64,000 nt of DNA from Lepiota brunneoincarnata (Eukaryota > Basidiomycota > Agaricomycetes > Agaricales > Agaricaceae). The stretch is from assembly GCA_023014365.1 (NCBI GenBank), contig JAEBUN010000055.1, forward strand, positions 124,001 through 188,000, read 5' to 3'. The first letter of the stretch is position 1; each line of letters starts with the position of its first letter. The notes below the pieces were generated by a model. That model did no database searches and had not been told where the DNA came from. It saw only the letters and a program-made list of their open reading frames with translations. Shown here piece by piece: positions 22,071-33,500 of the stretch. The position numbers and the translations under genes were made by a program.

Positions 22071-22809
22071 GAGTATCGTCGTGCGGAGCAGGTTTCATAA
22101 ATTTGGGAAGTTGACGCCATTGACGTTCGCATGAGAGCTCAAGCGGTCCCCTCCATACCCCTAGCCAATACTACGGTAGGAGCAAAACGCCACCAATTTT
22201 TCCCTGAGTCACCATTGTTATGTGGAGAGAGGCTGTCATAACAAGGCAGTGTTCTGACCTACTTTGTAGCACGTCGGCGGTAGTGTGTGCGAGAGGTATA
22301 TATATGTGAATTCCTTGGGCATGTTGGAGCAACCAAGAAGTGGCCTGGCGTTGGGTTAACAATCCCTTGCCTATGAGTGTGATTGTACTCGAGCTCCTTG
22401 ACAGACGGTTGCCGAAGGTTGAATTCCGTCGGAGGCAGCGAAATTGGTGGCTCGGCACTCATCCAGGAACGAACCCTGCGTGATTCCAATTCTAGTTCCG
22501 AACATACTGACGATGGTTCTGACGCTCGTGTGGGGCACAACACATATATTTTTATCAGGGTATTTTATTTTTATCCTCGCTGTATGTTGAACTGGAACTT
22601 TCCTGTGACATACGCCATATTGGAGCCTAGGTCGCTGCAACACGTCACTGGATCCAATGGATCACCGTGGCTGCGAGCGTGTGAGCTATAAAGTTCTCTG
22701 GCTTGGAAGGCTGGGGAGTCAACATAACTTACGGAAACTTTTGCAAAGTCACCAGACTAATTGTTTCCAGGAATTTCGTCTTTGACTCTGTGCCCACTGT
22801 CATATCATC
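21891..22809. promoter_or_regulatory. Divergent intergenic region between the DUF6987-like and Arg/Ser-rich arrays
   Basis: Transcription leaves in both directions. On the right side it carries the promoter boxes shared by all three Arg/Ser-rich genes. No other gene is seen. Confidence 0.45.
22612..22693 (+). promoter_or_regulatory. Conserved promoter boxes of Arg/Ser-rich gene 1
   Basis: Three boxes occur in the same order before all three paralogues: ACGCCATATTGGAG, then ACGTCACTGGATCC, then CTATAAAGTTC (TATA box, 22686-22696, about 120 bp before the ATG). Conservation beyond the coding region suggests functional promoter elements or recent duplication. Confidence 0.5.
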
Positions 22810-23244
22810 ATGTCGCAACCTGCGTCCCGTGCACAATCGCGCGCGCCCTCTCAAGATAGAGGTGGCGGTCCCAGCCCACAGCCCCAGCCTAGCCGTAGAA
22901 GGCGTAGTCGCAGTCGCCGCAGTCCCTCGGTTGCCAGCTCTGTTGGGGACAGCGGATCTGAGGAAGTATCGCAGACCCGTGGGCAGAGAAGGCGGAACAG
23001 AAGACGAGGAGGGGGGATGCCTGCCGTAGATGAGGTGGATGATACGGGCGGACCGGTAGCCAACACTGCTAGGAATGCCGTGAACACCGGTGGTAACACC
23101 GCAGGTGCTGTCGCCGGGGGCGGCGGTGATGATGACGAGAAAGGATCCGACAAGCCTCTGAAGTTGAGATTGGACTTGAATCTGGACGCAGACATCAGGT
23201 TGACAGCCAAGGTCCATGGAGATTTGACTCTTTGTCTACTGTAA
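22810..23244 (+). CDS. Small Arg/Ser-rich protein with conserved beta-like C-terminus, copy 1
   Basis: 144 residues. Begins MSQPASRAQSRAPSQDRGGG, then an RS-type basic stretch (RRRRSRSRRSPSVASS), a variable Asn/Gly/Ala spacer, and a strongly conserved end (KPLKLRLDLNLDADIRLTAK then VHGDLTLCLL) with alternating hydrophobic residues, suggesting beta-strands. I recognise the ending from unnamed basidiomycete proteins but know no function. First of three tandem paralogues spaced about 1.59 kb. The stop TAA (23242-23244) lies inside the sequence GTAAGT, a perfect 5' splice site; splicing to the AG at 23324-23325 would end the protein two residues later (LLMV). Confidence 0.8.
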   Translation: MSQPASRAQSRAPSQDRGGGPSPQPQPSRRRRSRSRRSPSVASSVGDSGSEEVSQTRGQRRRNRRRGGGMPAVDEVDDTGGPVANTARNAVNTGGNTAGAVAGGGGDDDEKGSDKPLKLRLDLNLDADIRLTAKVHGDLTLCLL

Positions 23245-24183
23245 GTGTCATATATTCTCTCCATGTTCTTTGGTGGGGGGGTACTTAACTACGAAAAGGC
23301 GCTAAACCAGTTCACTTACGAACAGTATGGTTTGAGCTTGTATCCCGCACTCGCCTTATCCTACCCGATTGGACTACTTGGGGGCAGATGAGCCTCTTTG
23401 CTGGGCTGCAAGCTCGCTCGGATGGTTGTCCATTGTATCAACAGAGGTTTCCGAAATTCGATGCCGATGGGCACATTTCATTGAGAATCCGTTTATATAC
23501 CTGAAATGGATGCTATTTTCTGTGTAGAATTTATGTTGGAAATCAAGTATTCATCTTAACTCTGAGTCTATATCTTCCGGAAAAACTACCTAGGGGCTAA
23601 GTGTGTCTTCACCGAGTCTAGGTGGGGAGACGGAGGAGATACAAGCATAGCGTTTATCCAGGACCTGTTCCGTACAGCTCTCCAACCCTGCGGCAGACCC
23701 TTTGCTGGTGGGGTCAGAACTGTTGGTCCCTATGCTGAATCATGGTTTTGGTAGGAGCACAACGTCATTGCACTAAACTTGTTAGGCCGCTATTATTGGA
23801 AGGGCACCACAGCGTTTAGGGCGGTGTTTTGTCCTATTGTGTGGCACATCGGCGGCAGAAAGGTGTCGCGGGTGTGGGGGAAATCGAGATCTACGAGCTT
23901 TCTGCAATGGTTGGTTGTAAGTGGAATAAGGCAGGACATCGTAGGAACGGGCAAGAATGCAACAACCAATACGGCGTACCCACGTCATCGGTTACCGAAA
24001 GGGATCGGTCTGCCATGGGCTAACCTCTGGTAGAGCGTATGGCTGATGACTTGGAAGTTGCCACTCACCTAGGAGCAAGCTCAATGCAATCCAAAAGCCT
24101 AAAATGTATTGACGATGGGACTCATTAGTTCATTTATTTGGCACAAACTACGCTTCTCGGGTGTCGTATTCTATTTTTATTCT
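23245..24183. other. Spacer between Arg/Ser-rich copies 1 and 2
   Basis: Starts with an intron-like segment containing GGCGCTAA, conserved after all three copies. Apart from the promoter boxes of the next copy, no gene is seen. Confidence 0.45.
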
Positions 24184-24212
24184 CACATCGTCCTTGACTC
24201 TCTTTGCGGTAT

Positions 24213-24287
24213 ATACGCCACTGTGGAGGATAGATACGTCACTGGACCTAAAGAGTCGTGCCTTGGAGTGCACGAGCCATAAAATTC
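24213..24287 (+). promoter_or_regulatory. Conserved promoter boxes of Arg/Ser-rich gene 2
   Basis: ACGCCACTGTGGAG, ACGTCACTGGACC and CCATAAAATTCC in the same order and at the same distance from the ATG as in copies 1 and 3. Confidence 0.45.
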
Positions 24288-24397
24288 CGTAGCTTGGAAT
24301 GTTGGAGAATCGCAACAACTTACGCAGCCATTCCAAGGGGCACTAGGTTCATCTTCTTCAAGGACCTCGCTAACGACTCTCACATTATTACAATATT

Positions 24398-24865
24398 ATG
24401 TCGCAGCCTGCGTCCAGGGCCCAATCGCGCGCGCCCTCTCAAGATAGAGGTGGCGGTCCCACCGAACAGCGCCAACCCAGCCGTAGACGGCGTAACCGCA
24501 GTCGTCGCAGTCCCTCGGTTGCTAGCACTGTTGGTGAAAGTGGGCCCGAGGAAACACCTCAAGCCGGGAGAAACAGGAGGCGGAACCAGGGGAACAGAAA
24601 GGGAGGAGGTGGTTTGCCTGCACTCGGTGAGGTAGGGGATACGGCTGGAAATGTGGTGAATACTGTTGGTGATACAGCTGGAAAGACTGTGGGAGGTGCT
24701 GTGGACGCTGTGGGCGGTGCTGCGGGCGCTGTGGGTAGTGCTGTGGGTGCAGTGGGTGGCGGAGGCAAAGATAAGCCGCTGAAGTTGAGATTGGACTTGA
24801 ATCTGTACGCAGATATCAGGTTAACCGCCAAGATTCATGGAGATGTGACGCTTACTCTACTGTAA
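24398..24865 (+). CDS. Small Arg/Ser-rich protein, copy 2 (expanded Ala/Gly/Val spacer)
   Basis: 155 residues, same N-terminus (MSQPASRAQSRAPSQDRGGG), RS-like stretch and C-terminal KPLKLRLDLNL block as copy 1. The spacer is expanded into short imperfect repeats of the form AVGGAAGAVGSAVGAVGG, which look like slippage products. The stop TAA again lies in GTAAGT (24862-24867). Two possible acceptors (24927 or 24959) would both still end the protein at ...LL. Function unknown. Confidence 0.8.
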   Translation: MSQPASRAQSRAPSQDRGGGPTEQRQPSRRRRNRSRRSPSVASTVGESGPEETPQAGRNRRRNQGNRKGGGGLPALGEVGDTAGNVVNTVGDTAGKTVGGAVDAVGGAAGAVGSAVGAVGGGGKDKPLKLRLDLNLYADIRLTAKIHGDVTLTLL

Positions 24866-25806
24866 GTACCACCTATTACTTTCGTCTTTGGCTTAGGGTA
24901 CCTAACTAAAATAAGGCGCTAATCCAGGTAACTCGATAACACCTTGCGTTGAGCTGCAGTTAGCTTGTGTCAACCATTCGCTTTGGATTGATTGGACTAG
25001 GTCGCAGCTGGGGCGCTTTGTTAGGCCGCAGGATTGGTCGTATGATTGGATTGCGTTACTGGACATTCTCTTGGTGCTTATGGGGGTATTTCGAAGTTGA
25101 TTAAATTGTATATCTAAGTGTAGACGGCATCTAATCCTATGTAGATTTTTAAAACAGGTGTTCGCCTTGCTGCTGTTCTCGTGCCCTCTGGAAGCGACTG
25201 CGCCAGCGGGATTTTTGAGGTATTGAGGTCAGATGTGTCGGATATGCCTTTACCGCTCGTCTATCTTCTTCACTGGATCGCTAGGTTGGGTATCAATACT
25301 TTAAACATAAGCCAGGCCGTATATGATTCACAGAGCTACAAGAGACAAAATACAGACATAACAGGACATATGTGAGTATTGAGCACGCATGGCCCTCTCA
25401 CAGCCATGGCCGCAAAGTAAGACGAATATGGCGCTTATCGGGGACTTTGCTCCAGAATCCACTAATGACGTGGTATCTCAACCGTGCGGAGCAAGCCTGT
25501 GCATCTGAGGGTCTAGTGCCATTCGCGTTTGCCTATATGGGTCCACGAGTACCCTCCCACGCCTAATCATGGTTGCGGTAGAAGTGAAATGTCGTTAACC
25601 TTGCTGCGCACTATTGTTGCGCGAGAAGGGATGATATTTATTGCGTTGCACATTTTAGTCTCTTGTGAAGTAGACAGGCTGATGGTTCGACGTGATACAA
25701 ATGCTCAAAATATAAGTGACTATAGCTTTGACACCGGTTGTGGGGCATATATATTACTAATGAGGTATGTTATTTTCTTTCTCACATATTGGATTTGATT
25801 TATGGT
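24866..25806. other. Spacer between Arg/Ser-rich copies 2 and 3
   Basis: No gene recognised. The right end carries the promoter boxes of copy 3. Confidence 0.4.
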
Positions 25807-25894
25807 ATACGCCATAGTGGAGAACAGAGGCGTTGTGAATCGTCACTGGAACCACAAAGTCATGTTATCTTGGGGTTCCTAAGGTATAAAGTTC
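25807..25894 (+). promoter_or_regulatory. Conserved promoter boxes of Arg/Ser-rich gene 3
   Basis: TACGCCATAGTGGAG, CGTCACTGGAACC and TATAAAGTTC, in the shared order, about 100-110 bp before the ATG. Confidence 0.45.
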
Positions 25895-25993
25895 GGTTGA
25901 TTGAGCGATCAATGTAAACATACCGAACCGTTTGCAAGGCCACTAGACTAATCCTCCTTATCTCGCCTTTAACTCTGCTACTATCGCGAAACC

Positions 25994-26410
25994 ATGTCTC
26001 AGCCCGCATCTGGTGCTCAATCTCGTGCAGCCTCTCAGGATAGAGGCGAAGGCCCCAACCCACAGCCTCGACCCAGCCAGCGAAGGCGTAGCCGCAGTCG
26101 TCGCAGTCCTTCTGTTGCCAGCACTATCAGCGACAGCGGACTCGAGGAAGTATCACAAGACAGGGGAGGTAGGAAGCGGCGCGGAAACAGAAGACGAGGG
26201 ATGCCTGCCCTCGAGGAGGTAGAAGATACAGGCAGACAGGTTTCCAACACTGGTGGAAATGCCGTCAATGCTGCTGGTGATAAAGGGGGGGGCGGTGACG
26301 ACGAGAAGGGATCCGACAAGCCGCTGAAGTTGAGGTTGGACTTGAACCTGGATGTAGATATCAGGTTGACGGCCAAGGTTCACGGAGATTTGACGCTTTC
26401 CCTACTGTAA
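25994..26410 (+). CDS. Small Arg/Ser-rich protein, copy 3
   Basis: 138 residues. Same architecture as copies 1 and 2: MSQPASGAQSRAASQDRGEG, an RS stretch (RRRSRSRRSPSVAST), a short Asn/Gly spacer, then the C-terminal KPLKLRLDLNLDVDIRL block ending LSLL. The stop TAA lies in GTAAGC (26407-26412). A consistent branch site (GCTAATCA) and acceptor (ATTACAG, ending 26480) follow, which would give the ending LLML. Third unit of the array; function unknown. Confidence 0.8.
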   Translation: MSQPASGAQSRAASQDRGEGPNPQPRPSQRRRSRSRRSPSVASTISDSGLEEVSQDRGGRKRRGNRRRGMPALEEVEDTGRQVSNTGGNAVNAAGDKGGGGDDEKGSDKPLKLRLDLNLDVDIRLTAKVHGDLTLSLL

Positions 26411-27056
26411 GCATCGCCTATTTCCTTCTTTTCCTTCGGCGGGGGGTACTTAACGGAAATAAGGCGCTAATCAATTACAGAATGTTGTGAGCTGTTTTCA
26501 GCTTTGTGTGGCGCGTTTAGCCTGTTCATTGATTGGATGGATTTGGTGCAGCTGAGCCAGGGATTAACTTGGCAGAAGAACAACCCGAGAACATCCCATG
26601 TGCATGTAAATGAACAACAGCTTTCATAAATCCAATATACATAGAGTAGATGTGTTGAACCTCTCCAAAAAACGCTGAAGCCATGGCTGTTATTTGAAGC
26701 AATCCGCTGAGGGGCGGGCTCTTGAGAGTCTTGGTCGAACGCGCCCGAATTTATCCCGTCACCCATCTGCTTCCCAAACTCTGTTTGGTGGAAAAATGGA
26801 TCACTAGTGCTATGGTCGCGAGGTCTGCAACACGAAATATAGATATTCATGAAAAAGGTCTCCATCAACATAGCGAGCAAGTGTTGATCATGGACTACGC
26901 TCGTACTTGTCCCACGTGTGAAAGCGTGAGAAATAAAATGAGGTGATGGTGCGCCGGAAAAGTGACTTGTTTCGCTAGCTTGTGAATTCTCTGCAGAATG
27001 ACGCCCATAAGTTGACCGTGGACCCTCACCTGCTTGCGACGCTGCGTCCCATAATC
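26411..27056. other. Spacer between Arg/Ser-rich copy 3 and the P450 gene
   Basis: Open frames here lack any family signature. Contains the likely 3' intron of copy 3 (26407-26480) and the P450 promoter. Confidence 0.4.
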
Positions 27057-29214
27057 ATGGGTATCCTGACTTCCTGGGAGCTTTATTCTACGCTCGGAAC
27101 TCTGGTTGTTGTTGGCTATATATACCACACTCGACACCCAAGCATCTATCCCCTCCCTCCTGGACCCAGGAAATTCCCATTGATCGGCAACTGGTGGGAT
27201 ATACCCTCATTGTACCCGTGGAAAACCTACGCAGAATGGAGCATGAAATATAGTAAGCTTCATTCATCAGGCCCGCGAGGCGTGTATTCTGAGAACTTTT
27301 AGAGGCTCCGATATTCCCCATTTCAGCGCGGCGGGGAAATCGATGGTCGTTGTGAATTCGTATGAGGCCGCCAAAGAGCTGTTTGACAAGAGGTCGGTCA
27401 CGTATTCCAGTCGGTGGGTCCTACCCATTTCCTTTTATAATCTACCTGATCATGTCCCCAAGGCCTCATTCCATCATGCTCCTAGAATTGTACGTGTGGT
27501 CGCTTTTCATGGGAAAGTTCCCTGATTTCGCCTTAGGTCTGGATTCAGCTTCCAGTTCGGGCTCATGCCATATGGAGCGCCTTGGCGCATTCGTCGCAAG
27601 ACATTCAAGAAATATTTGAGTCCTTCAAATGCACCCATCTATCAGATTCGAGAGGCCAAGTATATACCTAGGCTCTTGCACCAACTCTCGGAGCATCCGG
27701 AGAACTTCCAGGAATTAATCGAATAGTGCGTCTTATTCCCTCATCGTCCGAATACCTGCGTCCCGAATGATCATGCCTTTCAGCATGGTTGGATCCCTAG
27801 CACTCTCAATGACATATGGAGTGGATATCCTTCCTACCCGGGATCCGAACATCCAACTTGCCAAGCTCGCTTCCGGTGCCGTGATCGCGTCCGTCCTCGC
27901 AAGCGCACCAATTGTTGATATGGTCCCTGTCCTCCGGTATCTCCCTTCATGGTTCCCAGGGGCATCATTCCAGAAGGTAGCGGCAAGATCACGAGGCTAT
28001 GTGAAGTGGTTGAGGGAAGGGCTCTTTGAAGATTCATGCAAAACATCGGTGGGCACGACATTCATTATCACGATCTTCTCGCTCATTATAGACGGCTGTT
28101 CTAGTCCACCCATGCATCGCACAATCCATGCCTCGTGTCCCTATGTCTCGAGAACCGCGAGGACGAGAATGATGGGGAGCAAATGAATGTGTTCAAGGAT
28201 GTTGCGGGCAATGTCTACATGGGTATGACTTGATTATTTGATAATACCCTACTATGTTCATTCATCCTGGTGCAATCGACAGCTGCTTCTAGAACGACTG
28301 CGACTGTGCTGATGACATTCATTCTGGCTATGACATGTTTCCCTGATGCACAGAAGCGAGTGCAACAAGAGCTGGACCGTGTTCTGCAAGGGAACAGACT
28401 GCCAACTCACGCAGACGAGCCGCGACTTCCCTATCTCTCTGCAGTCCTGAAAGAAGTGCTCCGGTATGGTTCCTGGATCAATATCGCCAAAAAGTGGCCT
28501 TACTTAACTCTCATTAACTGCTCAGGTGGCGGGTTATCGCCCCCGCAGGTCTGTCTTATTTACCTTTTAAGATCCAGGTATTGACTTCTGGCTTATCCAG
28601 GTGTCGCCCACTTATCCACTGCACCTGACATCTATAAAGGCTACTATATCCCAGTAAATACCGTCATGATACCGAACGCTTGGTAAGTCTTGCTGGGCAA
28701 TACCCGGCTTGAACCCCTAACCTGTTGGCCAGGGCTATGCTCAATAACGAATCCGATTATCCTGAGCCGAAGGAGTTTCGTCCAGAAAGATTCCTTACCC
28801 CGGAAGGCCGACTTAGGACTGATGATGATGTGCGGAACCCTGCGGACATACTATTTGGCTTTGGGCGTAGGCATGTTGAAAATTGTCAATCTAGCGAAGG
28901 AATACTCAATTCTTGAGTAGGGCGTGTCCTGGTGCACATATCGCTTCTTCGATCATCTGGTTTGCCGCTGCATCCATTCTTACCGTCTTTGACATTGAGA
29001 AGGCCGTCGACGGCGACGGCCAACCGATCGAGCCTAACTGCGAATATAGTTCCGGCGGGGTATCGTGAGTGTTTTCATGGTCTGGTTCGAGCATCTCACA
29101 ACATGATCGGATAGAGTACCGCCTCCCTTCAAGTGTACAATCAAGCCTCGTTCCTCGGAAGCAATGCTGTTGATTCGGGAGATTAAGGAACTGAACGTCG
29201 ACAATGATGAATAG
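27057..29214 (+). CDS. Cytochrome P450 monooxygenase (multi-exon, GC-AG intron in heme motif)
   Basis: The N-terminal anchor (ELYSTLGTLVVVGYIYH) is followed by the Pro-rich hinge PLPPGPRKFPLIGNWWDIP. Later come LMPYGAPWRIRRKTFKKYL (C-helix), the I-helix AASRTTATVLMTF, the ExxR helix (LKEVLR) and PEPKEFRPERFL. The heme motif FGFGRRACPGAHIA reads through only if the 50-bp segment 28871-28920 is removed as an intron with a GC donor (CGTAG|GCATGT ... GAGTAG|GGCGTG). The end is PPPFKCTIKPRS, stop TAG 29212-29214. The introns I traced (about ten) are short and leave the frame intact, giving roughly 500 residues. It resembles basidiomycete P450s annotated as O-methylsterigmatocystin-oxidoreductase-like; the substrate is unknown. 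It would be an endoplasmic-reticulum membrane enzyme. Confidence 0.85.
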
Positions 29215-30585
29215 TCAGTGAGTCCAATCGTGATGTAGCTAAGAAGTTGGGTAGCGTTTCCATTGTATGTGACCTTCGACTCCCTCAACCCCGACTCTCG
29301 AGGGGTCTTCTATTCCAACAAATTCCCTTTACGCTTGGCACGCACCTCGTGTAGGCGATATGAGAACCGCCAAACCCAACGGGCCGGGAAAAACTTGCGA
29401 GGCACTATGTTACCTGGCAATGGTGCTCTGAAAACACGGAGGATGTTGCTTCCGTTCCATCAGCGTCTTGTAATTGATGCATGTCAATCATAATGACACT
29501 TCACATGTGTCCCTCAATTCATAGAACAAAATCCTTCCACGCCGGTTTCGGAAGAATTTCACGGTGTATTTATCATACTTAGACGAAAAATCGAGCATGG
29601 AGACCCAAATCTGACCACTCGATAACTCACTCCTACCTCGAAATGTGCAGCAGGAAATCACGCTGCGCCCATTTATGTGTGCCCCGATCGTGGTAACGCG
29701 TTTCTCGTCCTAATACCATATGGACGATATCCCGCTAGTATTTTCCCGTAGTCGCGAATCATAGCGCTATTCCTAAAATAGCTGGGTCGGTACTTTACAA
29801 GGTGATAATGGCCAAACTTGTCTCATGCCCAAGGCGAGGTATCCAGAATAATCCCGTGACCTCTTACCATCTTTGGACATATACGAAAGGTTATTTCCCA
29901 TACACCTCTGAGGAGTGTGCTAAGAGGTAGTCTTACCACACCACTAATCCAATGCACGGCAACATTCAACCCGGCTCGCTCGAAGGAGATGACAGCCACA
30001 ACTCAAGTAACCTGTGGACTTCAGACCTGCAGACTGCCCCATCCTCTAGCACATCTCCCAAGCACCCCCTGCTGGTCGAAGCAATAGTCTTGAGGGGTGC
30101 GAATTGTATTCCCAACATTACTTGCAGGGCCTGTCCTCACATCATGGCATAGACATTGTCATCAAGTGTTTATCGGAGGGTTCCGTACATTTCGCGTTGA
30201 ATGCATTGGAGCTTGTCATTGTTGGGTTGGCGGAGGTAAATACAGGGGTGACAGAGAGGGTTTCTCCGACGACATGGAGGTACGATCGGATGATACAACT
30301 GTGAGTAACGAGTGAGACCGTTCAACCGGGCAAACGGCGCATTGAGCATGAACATCGAAGTCATCCGGGCACTCACGAGCTTGAATTCATCGCGCGGTCA
30401 GAGACTACTGGGGAACTAGGTCGTATCATATTAAGAAAGGAAGAATTAGTGACGAAACTTATAGCAATGGATTGTGGTGCGCTCATTTTCTGCAGGTATT
30501 GTAATGAGTACGAATTAATACCATTATAGTAGACATTAGGATTGAGCGCAGCTTCGGGACAAAGGAAAAACAACTATCATTGAAA
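29215..30585. other. Region upstream of the TPR-CHAT gene; no confident gene
   Basis: A + strand frame at about 30104-30304 (GLSSHHGIDIVIKCLSEGSV, then NALELVIVGLAEVN) has helical, coding-like composition and could be an upstream exon of the TPR-CHAT gene or a small unknown gene. I could not find splice sites that join it cleanly. Confidence 0.3.
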
Positions 30586-33500
30586 ATGGTGTGCACTATT
30601 GGTATGTTCACTAGTCGTTATTCTGTGATTACAGGTATGTCATACGGCCTCATGATAGGCGCCATGATGGAAGGTACGAAAACGGGGCGAACGGTGATGG
30701 AAGACCCAAGTGCGGCCGGGCCCACATCTGTGAATGCTCCGAATGCAGAAGTTCTGAACCGTCGCGGTGACTTTTTCAGCGACCAGTTTGAGGAAACCAA
30801 CAGTGAAGATGATATCAATCAGGCGATCTCGGCATATGAATTAGCAGTCCAGCTGACACCCCCCGACCACGAGAATTATGGGCTCTACATATCGGATACT
30901 GGGGTAGCACTTCTGCGCCGCTTTGGAGTAAGCGGGAGGGTGCCCGACATTAACCGGGCAGTATCCATGTTGGAGGCTGCCATTAACGTCACCCCAGAGG
31001 GTAATGCTAGCCTGCCCCCACGACTCAGTAACCTCGGAATCTCGTTGCAGAGCCGCTTTGAGTGCACTAGAGACCCCGAAGACATCAAAAGAGCAATATC
31101 TTATCTCCAAAGGGCGGCTGAGCTCGTCCCCGAGGACCATGCCAATTTACCTGCATGGCTCGATAGCCTTGGAATCACATTTCAAAGCTATTTTGAAAGC
31201 ACTGGGGATCCCGCCAATATTGAAATGGCGATATCGAATCAACAAAGGGGCATTGAGCTCACGCCCGAAGGCCACGCCAGGTTGGCTTCACAGTTCAACA
31301 ACCTCGGAATCTCATTCCAGAAGCGCTTTGAATTCACCGGCGAGCTCGCGGACATCGAGAAGGCAATATATAATCAACAGAGTGCTATCGAGCTCACTCC
31401 AAAGGGTCATGCTGACCTACCTTCGTCGCTCAATAACCTTGGAATATCGTTTGGGAGGCGTTTTGAATGCACTGGAGATCTTGTAGATATTGAAAAGGCG
31501 ATTTATAACCAGCAGAGGGCTCTCGAGCTCGTTCCAGAAACCCATGCTTGCCTGCCTCCGTGGCTCAATAATCTCGGACTCCTGCTCGACAGACGTTTTG
31601 AACACGCTGGAGATCTTGCAGATATTGAAAAGGCAATATCCAACATCCAGAGGGCTATTGAACTCACCCCTGAAGGTGATGGTGGTCTACCTTCACGGCT
31701 CAATAGTCTCGGGATCGTATTCAGAAGCCGTTTCGAATTCACTGGAGATCTCGCAGATATCGAAAGAGCGATTTCAAATCAACAGAGAGCAGCTGATCTC
31801 ACTCCAGAGGACCATGCCGACCTGGCTTTGTGGCTCAATAGCCTCGGAAATTCGCTTCAAGACCGTTTTGAATGCAGCGGAGATCTTGTAGACATCGAAA
31901 GGGCAATATCTAATCAACAAAAGGCTGTCAGGCTCACGCCCGAGGGTCATGCAAGCCTGTTTTCGCAGCTTAACAATCTCGGAACTCTTTTCGTTCGACG
32001 TTTTCAGTGCATCGGGGAGCTTACAGACGTTGCGAGGGCAATATCTCATCAACAGAGGGCCATCGAACTCACCCCTGTTGGTCACGCCAGCCTGGCCACG
32101 CAGCTTAATAACCTTGGAATCTCATTCCAAAGCCGCTTTGAACGCACTGGAGATCTCGTGGACATCGAAAAAGCAATTTCGAATCAACAGAAGTCTATCC
32201 AGCTCACTCCAGCAGGCCATGCTGCCCTTCCTTCGAGGTTGAATAGCCTTGGATTGTCGTTTCAAGCCCGTTTCGAACGCACAGGTGACCTTGCAGACAT
32301 CGATGGAGCAGTGTTCAGCAATCAGAGGTCTGTCAAACTCACTCCAGAAGGTCATGTCGAACTGCCCTCACGGCTCAATAACCTTGGAGTCACACTCCAA
32401 ACACGTTTTGAAAGCACCGGAGAACTTGCAGACATTCAAAATGCGATATCCAATCTTGAGAAGGCCATTGAGCTCACTCCAGAGAGCTACCCAGACTTAC
32501 CCTCGTGGTTGAATAACCTGGGAACCTCATTCCAAAACCGATTTGAATGCACGAGGAATCTCACAGACATTGACAAGGCAATATCCAACCTTCAGAAAGC
32601 TATCAAGCTTACTTCAGAGGGTCATGCAGACCTACCGTCACGGCTCAATAACCTTGGAGTCTCATTTCAGAGGCGTTTTGAATGCACGAAAGATCTCGCA
32701 GATATCAAAATGGCAATATCGAATCTTCAGCGGGCTATCGAGCTTGCTCCAGAGGGTCATGCCTCTCTGGCTGCATGGGCTGGTAACCTTGGAAATTTGT
32801 GGCACAGCCACTTTGAACATACCAAAGACCCAGACGACATTGACCACGCCATCCACGCTTATTCCACATCAGCTTCTCAAACCTCTGGGCACCCACCCCA
32901 GCGTTTTTATGCTGCTAGGAGCTGGGCCAAGTTATCCCATCAATTTCATCACTCCCAAACCCTCAAAGCATTTGATGTCGCCATCAAGCTCCTCTCCGAG
33001 GTTGCTGGCCTGGAACAGACAATTCACAAACGACACACAAACCTTGTTGGAAGATCCGATTTAACGACTTCCGCAACAGCTGCCGCAATTGCTGGTGGAA
33101 AATTCACACATGCTCTAACTTGGCTCGAGCAAGGCCGTTGTCTTGTGTGGAACCAGACCCATAGGCTTCGGACTCCTGTTGACACTTTACGATCCTATAA
33201 TCCTCATCTCGCAGATCGCTTTTTGAATGTTGCACATGCCCTAGAGATGTCCAGTTCTCGTCAAGAGACATCTGACGCATTTTCTGAATCAAACGTGACA
33301 CAGATGGTTGTTGCACAAAGCGACAAGCAGCGACATGCCGAGAGCGCTAAGGAATGGGCCCAAATTCTTGAGGAGATTCGCATAATCCCTGGTTTTCATG
33401 ACTTTCTTCGACCGCCAAAAGCCTCGGACATTCTCTCTGGCTTGCCCCATGATGGTCCTGTCATCATCTTTAACATTGACATTGAACGATGCGATGCCAT

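Noticed and set aside
22851..23264. Antisense frames over the Arg/Ser-rich genes (22729-23264, 24559-24831, 26035-26376)
   Set aside because: Pro/Ser/Thr-rich mirror images of the conserved + strand genes; the + strand frame is conserved among the paralogues, including start and stop.
26467..26880. Minus-strand 137-residue open frame
   Set aside because: Cys/His-rich but without family features; lies over the 3' intron of Arg/Ser-rich copy 3 and a spacer, and is probably a chance frame.
28100..28920. P450 as a pseudogene because the heme motif appears interrupted
   Set aside because: A GC-AG intron restores FGFGRRACPG, and the other splice junctions I traced keep the frame.
29215..30585. 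Gasdermin-like partner of the TPR-CHAT protease
   Set aside because: No N-terminal gasdermin-like pattern was visible on either strand next to the protease gene.
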